Under the pieces are notes generated by a model that was given only the letters and a program-made list of their open reading frames with translations, ran no database searches and was not told where the DNA came from. A stretch of 64,000 nt of DNA, from positions 372,001-436,000 of the forward strand of contig NZ_CP017565.2 of assembly GCF_001865575.2 (NCBI RefSeq), given 5' to 3'. Origin of the DNA: Paraburkholderia sprentiae WSM5005. GTDB lineage: Bacteria; Pseudomonadota; Gammaproteobacteria; Burkholderiales; Burkholderiaceae. This document shows, piece by piece, positions 37,300 through 46,794 of the stretch (positions within the stretch are counted from its first letter, which is position 1; every line of letters begins with the position of its first letter). The translations under genes and the position numbers were made by a program.

Positions 37300-38538
37300 A
37301 TGAAGAGTACTGTTAAATCTACCAACCCTCACGAGGCTGCAGATGCAAAAGCGCTCGCAAAAGCGGCCTATGAGGTACGAGCCGACCTTCCCAAACGTCT
37401 CCGCAGGGTTCTATCATTAAACGACTTCGAAAACGAAGCACGATCGCTTCTCCCGCGGCCGCTCTTTGGATACATTGCAGGTGCGGCGGAGGACTCCACG
37501 TCACTTACCGCAAACCGTCTCGCTTTCGCACGCCATGAGTTTTGCCCGAAAGTGATGATCAATGTGTCGCGGCGGTCACAAAGTACGGATCTGTTCGGTC
37601 ACAAGTACTCGTGCCCTTTTGGAATCGCTCCTGTTGGCATTAGTGCGATCTCGGCCTATCGTGGTGACATCGTTCTCGCAAGCGCGGCTCAAAAGTTGAA
37701 CATCCCGGCCATCATGAGCGGATCTTCTCTCATTCGAATGGAGGAGGTTCATGATGCCGCGCCCTCGACTTGGTTTCAAGCCTATCTTCCCGGTGACAGC
37801 GGGGGTATCGATGCACTGATTGACCGCGTTGAGAGCGCGAAATTCTCAACACTCGTGATCACCGTTGACATTCCCGTGTGGGCGAACCGGGAGAATAACA
37901 TTCGCACCGGATTTTCATTGCCGTTGCGCCCTAGCATGCGTTTGGCGTTTGATGGCATCACTCATCCACGCTGGCTGTTCGGGACTTTCCTTCAGACCAT
38001 GCTACGGCATGGGATGCCTCACTTCGAAAACTCCTTCTCGACGCGCGGAGCGCCAATGTTGTCAGCATCGGCGGTCCGCGATACAACCGGGCGTGATCAC
38101 CTTTGCTGGGACAACATCGAGCGTATAAGGCGCCGATGGAAAGGAAGGTTAGTCCTCAAAGGCATCCTTCACCCGGATGATGCCAAAAGAGCGGCACTGT
38201 CGGGTGTCGACGGGATAATCGTATCGAATCACGGTGGTCGACAACTCGACGGTGCGGTTTCTCCACTGACCGTTCTGCCCCTCATCAAAGAAGCCGTTCA
38301 GGACAGCATTGTAGTGATGATGGACAGCGGCATCCGTCGCGGAAGTGATGTCTTGAAAGCATTAGCGCTCGGCGCTGCGTTTGTGTTCCTCGGGCGGCCC
38401 TTCATGTATGCCGCCGCTGTCGCTGGTGAATCAGGTGTCAGACACGCGATCACCCTACTTCGCGACGAGGTCGATAGAAACATGGCGATGGTTGGTGCAA
38501 CTTCCGTTGAAGACCTCACGGCTTCAATCCTCGTATGA
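37300..38538 (+). CDS. FMN-dependent alpha-hydroxy-acid dehydrogenase
   Basis: A 412-residue enzyme of the glycolate oxidase / L-lactate dehydrogenase family, with a TIM barrel binding FMN. Motifs: RPLFGYIAGAAED at the N terminus, GIAPVGISAI, WFQAYLPGD, VITVDIPVWANRENNIR, LVLKGILHPDDA and SNHGGRQLDG, where H311 is the catalytic base and R314 binds the carboxylate. E. coli oxidises L-2-hydroxyglutarate with the FAD enzyme LhgO. None is visible here, so this FMN enzyme may fill that role (inference). L-lactate or mandelate are alternatives. Confidence 0.88.
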   Translation: MKSTVKSTNPHEAADAKALAKAAYEVRADLPKRLRRVLSLNDFENEARSLLPRPLFGYIAGAAEDSTSLTANRLAFARHEFCPKVMINVSRRSQSTDLFGHKYSCPFGIAPVGISAISAYRGDIVLASAAQKLNIPAIMSGSSLIRMEEVHDAAPSTWFQAYLPGDSGGIDALIDRVESAKFSTLVITVDIPVWANRENNIRTGFSLPLRPSMRLAFDGITHPRWLFGTFLQTMLRHGMPHFENSFSTRGAPMLSASAVRDTTGRDHLCWDNIERIRRRWKGRLVLKGILHPDDAKRAALSGVDGIIVSNHGGRQLDGAVSPLTVLPLIKEAVQDSIVVMMDSGIRRGSDVLKALALGAAFVFLGRPFMYAAAVAGESGVRHAITLLRDEVDRNMAMVGATSVEDLTASILV

Positions 38539-38598
38539 CCGTGAATGCCAATAAGTTAAGACCTGTCTTATGCTGCCACGCCGCAGGCCGGGCACAGC

Positions 38599-38838
38599 AT
38601 GCAATCCATATGGCCGCGACGATCTATGGCCAATAACGGGCAGCAAAATCCGCCCTTCGCTATAACCAGTGTCGGGACAGGCTCAGTAATGGAGGGCCTG
38701 ATGGTGAGTGCTGAAAAGTCGCTGCGTGTGATGATCGAGCGCTGGCCCGCTCCCGAAGGAGCGGACTTTGTTCGCATCACTCGCTATAAGGACAGTCGCC
38801 CCGGACTGGATCGTTATGTATGCGTTGGAGACATTTAA
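38599..38838 (+). CDS. Small hypothetical protein
   Basis: A 79-residue frame whose second half (from an in-frame ATG at 38689) reads EGLMVSAEKSLRVMIERWPAPEGADFVRITRYKDSRPGLDRYVCV, plausible as a compact small protein. I do not recognise the family. It could be a remnant, since the flanks (38539-38598 and 38839-39144) hold no gene and transposase debris begins at 39145. Confidence 0.25.
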   Translation: MQSIWPRRSMANNGQQNPPFAITSVGTGSVMEGLMVSAEKSLRVMIERWPAPEGADFVRITRYKDSRPGLDRYVCVGDI

Positions 38839-39144
38839 CGCGGCAAGGTACGCTGCAATGTTTTTCTTTCGCCACCACGACGGCACGTCGCGGATTTTCC
38901 CATCGCTCGGTAGATGACTGATCGTGCTTCATTGATCGTGTGCGGTTGTCCATCGCATCGCTTACTGACAGACGCTGCATCCACACGACATTGGGGGACG
39001 GTCAAGACTTCTCAGTCGGACCTGAACAATCTTCGAAGCCTTGCAGGGCGAAGCTTCGAGCCTGAAATGGTGTTGTGAGATTTGCAGGAACCTGGCACAT
39101 TAACGCGAAAATCCTGCATTTTTAGACGAGTGCAGACGGGTTTG

Positions 39145-39270
39145 AAGGAGCCTGTGACAGAGGGAGATTTCTTCCGGCAACCGCTGCGCGAACACATCAA
39201 CCTGAAGCACCCGCTGGTCGGTTTGGTCGACCTGAACAACTGGGAGCGATTGGCGCATCTATGGATTTGG
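39145..39270 (+). pseudogene. IS5-type transposase, N-terminal scrap
   Basis: About 42 residues reading VTEGDFFRQPLREHINLKHPLVGLVDLNNWERL match the first residues of IS5-type transposases, which typically begin FFRxPLxxQINLKHPLVxLAxxIxW. Nothing else of the gene follows. It lies 95 bp left of IS66 copy B. Confidence 0.6.
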
Positions 39271-39498
39271 TCGCGTTAAGGCGGGAGAGGTAGTATTCAA
39301 ACCTGGCAAATATGCTTTGGCTGGCAAATGAAGAAGACCCAAACACCGCGAAAGACGCTTGCTGCGTAAGCGGCTCGGCAGGGCCGGTCCGCGATTCGCG
39401 CGCGCGTGGGGCATGATGTGAGAGCGTGGGTAGGTCCGGCGTAGACCACGTGAAGATCGTTCCATGATCGTGGCCACGATCTATCTGGATCTACCCGG

Positions 39499-41091
39499 TC
39501 AAACGGTGGACGTGAGCGGAGCGGCCAGCTTCAGTTTGTCGGCCACGTTCCAGGGAAGCAGTTCGTCGATGCGGTTGACCTTGTGGTCCGCAATATGAGT
39601 GAGCACGTATTCGAGGTAGGCACGTGGGTTGACTTCGTTGAGTTTACACGTACCGATGAGACTGTACATCGCCGCCGCGCGCTCACCGCCGCTGTCGGAG
39701 CCAACGAACAAATAGTTTTTCCTGCCCAACGCTACACAACGCAGGGCATTTTCTGCGAGTACATTGCTGATCTCGGCGCGTCCGTCCTCGCAATAGAACG
39801 TGAGCGCCGCCCAGTGGTTCAGCGAGTAGTTGATCGCGCCCGTAAGCGTAGACTTCTTCGACAGCGTCGCAAGCTTGGCCCTAATCGTCGATTCGAACGT
39901 GTTGAGCAGAAACTTGCTCTTCTCCTGCCGCACACGCAACCGCTCATCGGGAGGTTTGCCGCGAATGTCGGCTTCGATGCTGTAGAGCTCGCCGATCATC
40001 TGGAGCAGGTTCTGGGTATCCGGAGTCGGCGTACGCTCGTGAACGTCGTATATATACCTCCTCGCGTGATCCCAGCATGCCGCTTCGAAGACGTCGCCGC
40101 TTGCGTACAGCTGATCGAAGCCGGCGTAGGCATCCGCCTGCAGGATTCCCTTGAAGTTGGCGAGGTGCGTTTGCGGATGAACACCCTTGCGGTCCGACGA
40201 GTACGAGAACCAGACTGCCGCAGGCTCCGTCGAGCCAGAGCGTCGATCGTCGCGCACATAGACCCAGAATCGGCCGGTTGTCGTCTTCTGGTTGCCCGGT
40301 GTGAGGACGGGAACCGTCGTGTCGTCGCCATGGAGCTTACCGGCAGCCAGCACGTAGCGCTGGATTGCTTCGACCAGCACCATGCAGAGTTCGACGATCT
40401 GGCCGACCCAGCGGCCCATGCTGGCGCGATCAAGCGTCACGCCGTCGCGCGCCGCGATCTCCGACTGGCGATACAGGGGTTGGTGATCCGCGAACTTCGA
40501 TACTGCGATATCGGCCAGCAGGCTTGGATGTGCGATGCTGCGCTCGATCGGCAGGCCCGGCATCGGCAGTTGTTCGATATGCCTACAGCCGGGGCAAAGC
40601 AATTTGCGCCGGATCGTGCGGATCACCTTGAATGCGGCGGCTACGCGCGCGAGCTGTTCGGAGACGTCCTCGCCCAGCGGCTGCATGGTCGTCGCGCACC
40701 TGGGGCAGAGCGGATCAGGCTCGAGTACGATCTCCTCGCGCGGCAGGTGCGGCGGGAGCGGCTCTCGCGAAGGCGATTTGCTGGCCGGCGCATTCGGTGT
40801 CCTGTCGCGCTGGTTACGCGCCTCGGCAGCACCCCGGCCGGCCGTCAGGTCCTCCAGCTGCGCCTCGAGCTTGTCGATCTGCTTCGCGAGTTGCTCGGAC
40901 TTGCGCCCGAAGTGCATCCGCCTGAGCTTGTCGATCTGCGCCTTCAGGCGCTCGATCTCGTCATCTCGCGCGGCGAGTTCCTCCACCATCTTCGCAATCG
41001 ATGCCTGGTGCTCAAGCAGCGATGCCTGTTGCGCGAGCACCATGGCACGGAGCTCGGCGACAGTATCGGGAAGCGGCGCCTGATCGGACAT
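39499..41091 (-). CDS. tnpC: IS66 transposase TnpC (copy B)
   Basis: A 530-residue DDE transposase identical in sequence to the protein encoded at 16189-17781. It has the N-terminal coiled coil, CxxC zinc finger and catalytic D256/D257, D320 and E447. It is intact. A 749-residue open frame on the opposite strand is only its antisense shadow. Confidence 0.95.
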   Translation of the reverse strand: MSDQAPLPDTVAELRAMVLAQQASLLEHQASIAKMVEELAARDDEIERLKAQIDKLRRMHFGRKSEQLAKQIDKLEAQLEDLTAGRGAAEARNQRDRTPNAPASKSPSREPLPPHLPREEIVLEPDPLCPRCATTMQPLGEDVSEQLARVAAAFKVIRTIRRKLLCPGCRHIEQLPMPGLPIERSIAHPSLLADIAVSKFADHQPLYRQSEIAARDGVTLDRASMGRWVGQIVELCMVLVEAIQRYVLAAGKLHGDDTTVPVLTPGNQKTTTGRFWVYVRDDRRSGSTEPAAVWFSYSSDRKGVHPQTHLANFKGILQADAYAGFDQLYASGDVFEAACWDHARRYIYDVHERTPTPDTQNLLQMIGELYSIEADIRGKPPDERLRVRQEKSKFLLNTFESTIRAKLATLSKKSTLTGAINYSLNHWAALTFYCEDGRAEISNVLAENALRCVALGRKNYLFVGSDSGGERAAAMYSLIGTCKLNEVNPRAYLEYVLTHIADHKVNRIDELLPWNVADKLKLAAPLTSTV

Positions 41092-41121
41092 GCGTCGCAG
41101 TTTACGAGCCTTCCTCGCGGT

Positions 41122-41466
41122 TTACAACATCGAGAGTGCGGCGGTGCGTCGTGGCTGTCGCCAGTCGATTCCCTCGAGCAACATCGACAACTGTGCGCTC
41201 GTCAGATGGATCTTGCCGCCATCGGCCTGTGGCCAGATGAAACGCCCTCGCTCCAACCGTTTCGCGAGAAGCCAGAGCCCGTCCTCAGTAGCCCAAAGCA
41301 CCTTCACGAGATCGCCGCGGTGCCCGCGGAAGATGAAGACGTTACCGCCCAGCGGATTCTCCTCAAGCGCCGTGTGTACCTTGGCAGCAAGTCCCTGGAA
41401 GCCGCAGCGCATGTCCGTAATGCCCGCAACAAGCCAGATACGCGTACCCGTTGGCAGAGAAATCAC
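41122..41466 (-). CDS. tnpB: IS66 accessory protein TnpB (copy B)
   Basis: A 114-residue IS66 Orf2 protein identical to the copy A product. It starts with GTG inside the tnpA stop (GTGA) and ends 30 bp before tnpC. It is intact. Confidence 0.93.
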   Translation of the reverse strand: MISLPTGTRIWLVAGITDMRCGFQGLAAKVHTALEENPLGGNVFIFRGHRGDLVKVLWATEDGLWLLAKRLERGRFIWPQADGGKIHLTSAQLSMLLEGIDWRQPRRTAALSML

Positions 41467-41882
41467 GAGCGCAAACTCCCCAACACCGTCCGAAGCATCT
41501 CAGCGTCGACAATGCCGTCGACCTTGACTACTGCCCGGCCAATCCGAACCTCGATTGAACCAGCCGGCCTCACGACCTCAGACTCTGCCAGCGCAGGAGG
41601 TTCATTGACCGATGACACGTCGTTCACGATCGCCACTGGAACGAGTTGCACCGCCTCGGCTTGCTGTTCCGCCAGATACCGGCGCCGCCACGTGTACACG
41701 AGGTTCGCGTTCAAGCCGTTCTCACGGGCCAACCTGGCGACTGACACCCCTGATTCACAAGCTGCCATCGCCAGGCGACGGCGGAATTCGGGACTATGGT
41801 TCGGGCGGCCTTTACGGCTGCCAGGCCTCTGAGTTGGCTCTGACAAAATGGTGTCCACCACTTCGAAAATGATGGACATCAC
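41463..41882 (-). CDS. tnpA: IS66 accessory protein TnpA (copy B)
   Basis: A 139-residue TnpA with the N-terminal HTH, identical to the copy A product. The start options are the same adjacent GTG (41882) and ATG (41879). It is the first gene of the element and is coupled to tnpB. Confidence 0.9.
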   Translation of the reverse strand: MMSIIFEVVDTILSEPTQRPGSRKGRPNHSPEFRRRLAMAACESGVSVARLARENGLNANLVYTWRRRYLAEQQAEAVQLVPVAIVNDVSSVNEPPALAESEVVRPAGSIEVRIGRAVVKVDGIVDAEMLRTVLGSLRS

Positions 41883-42055
41883 TTTGATGCAGATTCTAGC
41901 GCCCGTCTACGACGGCCATCGCGAGCCGCTTACCTTGCTGCGGGCATCACCCGAGTGCTAACAGGCCGCTGAAATACACCCCGGCAGAGGCATCCTTTTG
42001 CGCTTACGCGGCTCTCGCGGCAAGATTTTCCGAATTGCGCAAATCCAATGCGAAT

Positions 42056-43229
42056 TCAACGTCCTTTGAGCGTTTTGAGGCCATTTCCTAGCCTCACTTC
42101 CGCGTTTACCGTCACGATGGACGGACTTGTGCCAAAGATCGCAGGCGCACGAGGTTGTAGGCGGCCATGTTCAACACGAACATCTGTTCCACCTTCTTCA
42201 ACCCACGCACCATCGCCTGGCGCATACGCCCCCACGGTCTTCGCCCATCCGAAGCCTTGCTCGATCAGCTTGCGCTTTTGCTGAGAAATGGCGTAGCCCG
42301 CACTCGAGGAAATCATGTCGGACACCGCCGAGCGCCGCCCCGAGGTATTTTGCGCTACGTGCGGTGTAACCTTCATCTCGTCGCAGGCCTCGATGAACTC
42401 CTGTGCGTCGTAACCCTTGTCTGCACCAAGCGTGATCTCTACGCTCGCATCCTTTACCGCTTGCCGCGCGTCGTTGATCATGATCTTGGCCGCTTCACGT
42501 TCGGCATGCCGGTCAGCGTGTGTCACGCGCGCGTTGACCACTAGGCCGTGTCGGTTATCGGTCAGCGTGTGGGCCATGTACCGCAATTCGCTGGCCGTTT
42601 GCCTTTGCGATAGAGCCGCGCATCGGCATCGGTCCGGGACTGATGCGTCTCGTTGCTGCGCTTGCTACCTTTAAAGTCGTCTGCGCTGCCGCCGTCGTCG
42701 TCCTGATCGTCACCGTCCTTGCGCACGAAGCTCTTGCGCCCCGCCCACGCCTAGACGAGCGTGCCGTCGACGCTGAAGTGCTCGCCCGATAGCAGATCCT
42801 TCTTCTCGGCGATGCCCACCACTTCGTTGAAAAATTCGATGACCGCATCGTGCTTGATCAATCGCTCGCGATTCTTCGTGAAGACCGTCGGCACCCACAC
42901 TTCGTCATCCATTGCCTGGCCGATGAATCAGCGAAAAAGCAGGTTATATTGAACCTGCTCCATCAGCTTCCGCTCCGACCGGACGGTGAGAGGATCTGGA
43001 TCGGCATGGCTCGCAGCAGCTTCTCTGGCGCAATGCTCGGCCGACCGCCCTTTAAATCCGCTTGGTACATCCCGGCAAACAGCCGATCCATCTTCGCCAG
43101 CGCTTCGTTTGCCATCATGCGGATCGATCGCAACGGATAAAACTTCGAGACGAAATCGTCCAGCTTGCGCAGGGAAAACAGACTCTCGGTGAACGTCTCG
43201 GCGCGCCGCGCATGATCTGCAGTGGGCAA
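42056..43229 (-). pseudogene. IS5-family transposase, frameshifted
   Basis: The start at 43229 (MPTADHARRAETFTESLFSLRKLDDF) and GGRPSIAPEKLLRAM are clear. The middle part carries EHFSVDGTLV followed by an in-frame TAG in place of a sense codon, then GHKSFV-like sequence and SNETHQSRTDADARLYRKGK. A one-base deletion leads to RYMAHTLTDNRHGLVVNARVT, LGADKGYDAQEFI, KVTPHVAQNTSGR and KRKLIEQGFGWAKTVG. With several frameshifts and a stop the element is dead. Confidence 0.82.
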
Positions 43230-43244
43230 GTGAGGGGTCTTATA

Positions 43245-43905
43245 TCAACGCATCAGGGCGTTCCGCGATGAAGTAAGGTGCCGGTACTTCAGCAACCTGC
43301 TAAAGCGCCTTCACTATCCGCTGGATGTGATGTTGCTATTCGTGCGGTGGTACGTCGTCTACTCACTGAGTTTGAGTAATCTCGAAGAAATGATGGTCGA
43401 GCGCGGTATTGAGCTTGATCATTCCACGGTGCATCGTTGGGTTATCAAGTTGGTGCCGCTGTTCGAGAAGACGTTCCGTAAGCACAAGCAGCCGGTAGGC
43501 AAGAGCTGGCGGATGGGCGAAACGTATATCAAAGTCAAAGGTCAGTGGAAGTACCGCTACCGGGCGGTGGACAAGGCGGGCTAAACCATCGATTTTTTGT
43601 TCAGAGTCAAGTGCGACAAGGTCGCAGCGCGGCGCTTCTTTGAAAAGTCGATCGCTCAGAACGGTGTACCCGAGTACGGTAGCCATCGATAAAAGCGGCT
43701 CTGATCTGGCTGCGTTGCACGCGGTGAACACGGAGCGAGAGACGCTCATCACGATTCGTCACGTCAAGTACCTGAATAGGCTAGCCGAGCAGGACCATCG
43801 GGCCATCAAACGCGTCACCCGACCGATGCTGGGCTAAGGATTTCCACTGCGCCCGCGTCATTCTGAGTGGCGTCGCATTAATGCACATGATCAAGAAAAG
43901 GCAGA
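43245..43905 (+). pseudogene. IS6-family transposase, broken
   Basis: An IS6/IS26-type transposase remnant: LLKRLHYPLDVMLLFVRWYVVYSLSLSNLEEMMVERGIELDHSTVHRW, then RKHKQPVGKSWRMGETYIKVKGQWKYRYRAVDKAG and a stop at 43582. After frameshifts come TVAIDKSGSDLAALHAVN and HVKYLNRLAEQDHRAIKRVTRPMLG, with another stop at 43835-43837. The DDE residues are partly recognisable (DET became GET), so the enzyme is dead. Confidence 0.8.
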
Positions 43906-45347
43906 TGAAATGTCGGGGCGAGACTCCGCTGTCTCCCGCACAGCAGTCCTACTCGCTCGTTTCATAAACAATCCTCCGCATATCACCGCTGCTTGACCCG
44001 TTGACCTTACTGCGACTGAGCCCGTCGCGATGCACACGTACTCCGAAACAGGTCGCGATGGCAGAGCAGATTTGACAACACTATTTGGTCACCGCCGGAA
44101 GCACTGGCAGGACGAAGTTGCCTGCCGCTTTGGAAATGCGACATCCGCGGGGTGCCTGCGTTCCAGTTACGAGCGCACGAAGGCGCCACTGCCCCACAGC
44201 GGCGACGGCATGCACGGTGTCAGTCACTCGAGCGGCCGGATTCAACGACGAATACGTCATCCTCGGCGAGGCAAGCAACGTAGCTGAAGGACGGGCGCGG
44301 AAGAAATTTCCGAGCGGCCGTCCCGAAACCGGCTAGGACATAGTTTTTCGGAGCCGGGCAAGAGTATACGGCTCCATGCTGGAAGCGCCTTACTTTTGCT
44401 GGCTAGCAGCCGCGGTGAGGTGGGCGTTTGCCGCGCCGCGGTGATTGTGGATCTGCCCCTTCCAACTTAATGTGCCGTGGATCTGGCCGGCGCGGCATCG
44501 AGTGGCCTGAAGTAGGGCTGCCTTCGATGGCGAATGAATATTTTTTTGACACGTTGACACTCGCACCAGTACCGCATGAGAATAAACTCGTCCGTCGAAA
44601 ATTGGACCCGTTGGCTTGAGATTGCTCTGCACCTGACTCGCGAGGGGTGCCTCACCGGGTGCGGACGGTTCAAATTGCTCACGCGATAGGGGTATTTCCC
44701 GATCTTCCGAAGGTGATTCGCTGAAAACAACAATCGATTCTGCTTTCTTTGATTGAAGTTCCAGAAATATGTATTGTCGGGAAGCCCGGTTGAGGCCGAG
44801 TATCAGGGTGTAGCAGGCAATGCTTGATACCGGAAGGGTTCTATGTTGGTAGCCAGCTGAGAGTGCCCGAGAGCGTCCGGTAGATCGAAAAGAAAACGAG
44901 CGTGATGCGCCCAACAGAATCGGCGTGAGGTCGAGATGAAGTCAAGGACGGTGCGACTGATGCAATTTCGCGCAATTGTGCTCTCGGACGCAGCCGTATT
45001 TTATGGATGCGCGGCAGCCATGCCGTCGTTCGTGCAAGCGTGTTTGCGGAGCACTACAAAGTCGCATCCCTTTCGGGCGGGCCGGTCCCGTCATTGCATC
45101 TTGATGTCAGCGATCGAAGATCGCCGGTCCCCAGTCCTTTCGCAAGGTAATGCCAATGGATGGATGAAGAGCCAACTCTCCCCGGGGTATTCATCTGGAT
45201 TTTTTTTGCAGTACGCAATATCGAGCAATCCTAATTAGTAAAAGTGAAAGAACCGGTCCACGCGTTGATACCTGTCGTGACCGATCGGCGGCGTTCGCTG
45301 GTGCCGAAATGAAAAGACGCGAAGGACAAATCGAAAGGAGAGTCAGG
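43906..45347. other. Long intergenic stretch without a recognised gene
   Basis: About 1.4 kb between the IS6 remnant and the DUF1329 gene. A minus-strand frame at 44390-44914 is open for 174 codons but looks like no family and has no clear ribosome binding site. The right end must hold the promoter of the envelope module; AAAGGAG at 45333-45339 is its ribosome binding site. I see no RNA gene. Confidence 0.5.
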
Positions 45348-46709
45348 ATGGGAAAGCGCAAAATTGGAGTCGTTTCCGCTATCGCGGCGGCGGCCTTTCT
45401 TGTGGTCGGGACCGCTGCCGTAGCGGATGATCTCACGCCCGTCGGCGCCGAACGCGCTGCTAGTAGCGATGGACTCGTGCCTGCTTTTGCCGGAAGGCAG
45501 TCGCCCGAACCCGGCTGGGAATATGGGAAGTACCGGGGTGACTTCTGGAAGCATAAAGGCGAAAAGCCGCTCTATTCAATCGATGCGTCGAATGTCGAAA
45601 AGTACGCGACCATGCTTTCGCCAGGTCAGATTCAGCTGATCAAGCAAAGGAAGGGTTATCGAATGGATGTTTATCCTTCGCATCGAGAATGTCAGTTGCC
45701 CGATTTCGCTGAGGAGAATTCCAAAGCGAATCTGACAGGAGCGAAAGTCGATTCGACTGGCGAAATGTTGCAGACAGCGGCCCTTCCAGGTGTTGTGTTT
45801 TCCGAGCCGAAGACTGGCGCCGAAGCGGTCATGAACTACATTTACCGGTATCGCGGTGAAGGCTTGGAGTGGTCGGTTATCACGACCGTTTCTCCGCGTG
45901 CAGGAAGTAGTGACTGGATCGACGAAACCGGTCCGCAGACTTTGTATTTCCCATGGGGGAAACCGGGCAAGACTGCCCCGCAGGATGTCGATCAGCTCAA
46001 TTACGGGATCTGGAGCGTGGTGGCAACGCCGCCGGCGCTGGCGGGTCAGGGTTACGTGGGACGTTTGTATTTCGACAAGGATACGGAAACCTACTATTAC
46101 TACCCGGGGCAGCGCCGCGTGAGACGGGCGCCGGCCTATACCTATGATGCACCGATCATCGGATTCGAAAATCAGTATCTGATGGACGAGTTCAATATGT
46201 TCAATGGTCACATCGACCGTTTCAACTGGAAGCTCGTCGGAAAGAAAGAGATGATTGTTCCCTATAACGATTTTGGTATGTATAAGTACCAAGAGAGTCT
46301 GCATGACGTCGCCACGACTGATGGAATTGCTGCCGCAAACCGGCGTTATGAAGTGCACCGTGTGTGGGTCGTCGAGGCGACAGTCAAGCCCACCGCGCGG
46401 CATGTCGATTCGAAGAAGGTGTTGTATCTGGATGAGGATAGCTGGCTTGCGCTTATCGGTGAGGATTACGACGCGCAGGGTCGACTGTGGAAAGTCAGAG
46501 AAAGCTACCCGATCCCGATTAATGAGCTTGATGGCGCGTGCGATAACGAGCCATTCGTTCAATACGACATGATCAGCGGACGCTATGTCTTCGATTCAAG
46601 CAGCTTCGGCCAGGGTAGCGATCTGCACTACTACAAGGAAGTCAATAGTCCGAAGTTTAAGTCTGGTTTCTATACCGCCGAATCGCTGCGCTCACGTAGC
46701 GAGCGCTAA
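45348..46709 (+). CDS. DUF1329 outer-membrane-associated lipid-handling protein
   Basis: A 453-residue secreted DUF1329 protein. The signal peptide MGKRKIGVVSAIAAAAFLVVGTAAVA precedes the conserved DDLTPVGAERAASSDGLVPAFAG, then GYRMDVYPSHRECQLPDF, GVVFSEPKTGAEAVMNYIYRYRGEG, APAYTYDAPIIGFENQYLMDEFNMFNG and IPYNDF-like motifs. DUF1329 proteins are found beside DUF1302 porin-like proteins and RND pumps and are thought to handle hydrophobic compounds at the outer membrane. AAAGGAG lies 8 bases before the ATG at 45348. It is first of a four-gene module. Confidence 0.88.
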   Translation: MGKRKIGVVSAIAAAAFLVVGTAAVADDLTPVGAERAASSDGLVPAFAGRQSPEPGWEYGKYRGDFWKHKGEKPLYSIDASNVEKYATMLSPGQIQLIKQRKGYRMDVYPSHRECQLPDFAEENSKANLTGAKVDSTGEMLQTAALPGVVFSEPKTGAEAVMNYIYRYRGEGLEWSVITTVSPRAGSSDWIDETGPQTLYFPWGKPGKTAPQDVDQLNYGIWSVVATPPALAGQGYVGRLYFDKDTETYYYYPGQRRVRRAPAYTYDAPIIGFENQYLMDEFNMFNGHIDRFNWKLVGKKEMIVPYNDFGMYKYQESLHDVATTDGIAAANRRYEVHRVWVVEATVKPTARHVDSKKVLYLDEDSWLALIGEDYDAQGRLWKVRESYPIPINELDGACDNEPFVQYDMISGRYVFDSSSFGQGSDLHYYKEVNSPKFKSGFYTAESLRSRSER

Positions 46710-46794
46710 TAAAAAGTCCGAAATATAGCGGAAAGGATTGGCGCACGTGAGCACGTGCGTCCACACATATCTGGCGAGAGATGGGGGGGAAGCG

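Larger units (their letters stand above)
39366..41933 (-). mobile_element. IS66-family element, copy B (inverted)
   Basis: A complete 2568-bp IS66 element with the same ends as copy A (GTAAGCGGCTCG inward at 39366 and its complement ending at 41933). It is flanked by its own perfect 8-bp target duplication CTTGCTGC (39358-39365 and 41934-41941). The proteins are identical to copy A but the orientation is opposite, with coordinates pairing as x + y = 57280. The two copies bracket 21.4 kb that includes the F420, PQQ and glutarate genes. Confidence 0.95.

Noticed and set aside
15347..41933. IS66 pair as a composite transposon carrying the F420/PQQ genes
   Set aside because: The outer flanks do not match each other, and each copy has its own 8-bp duplication, so the copies inserted independently.
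44390..44914. 174-codon minus-strand frame in the gap before the DUF1329 gene
   Set aside because: It shows no conserved motif, no ribosome binding site and a composition typical of chance frames.
45576..46562. 328-codon minus-strand frame
   Set aside because: It is antisense to the DUF1329 gene and has no recognisable domain or start signal.
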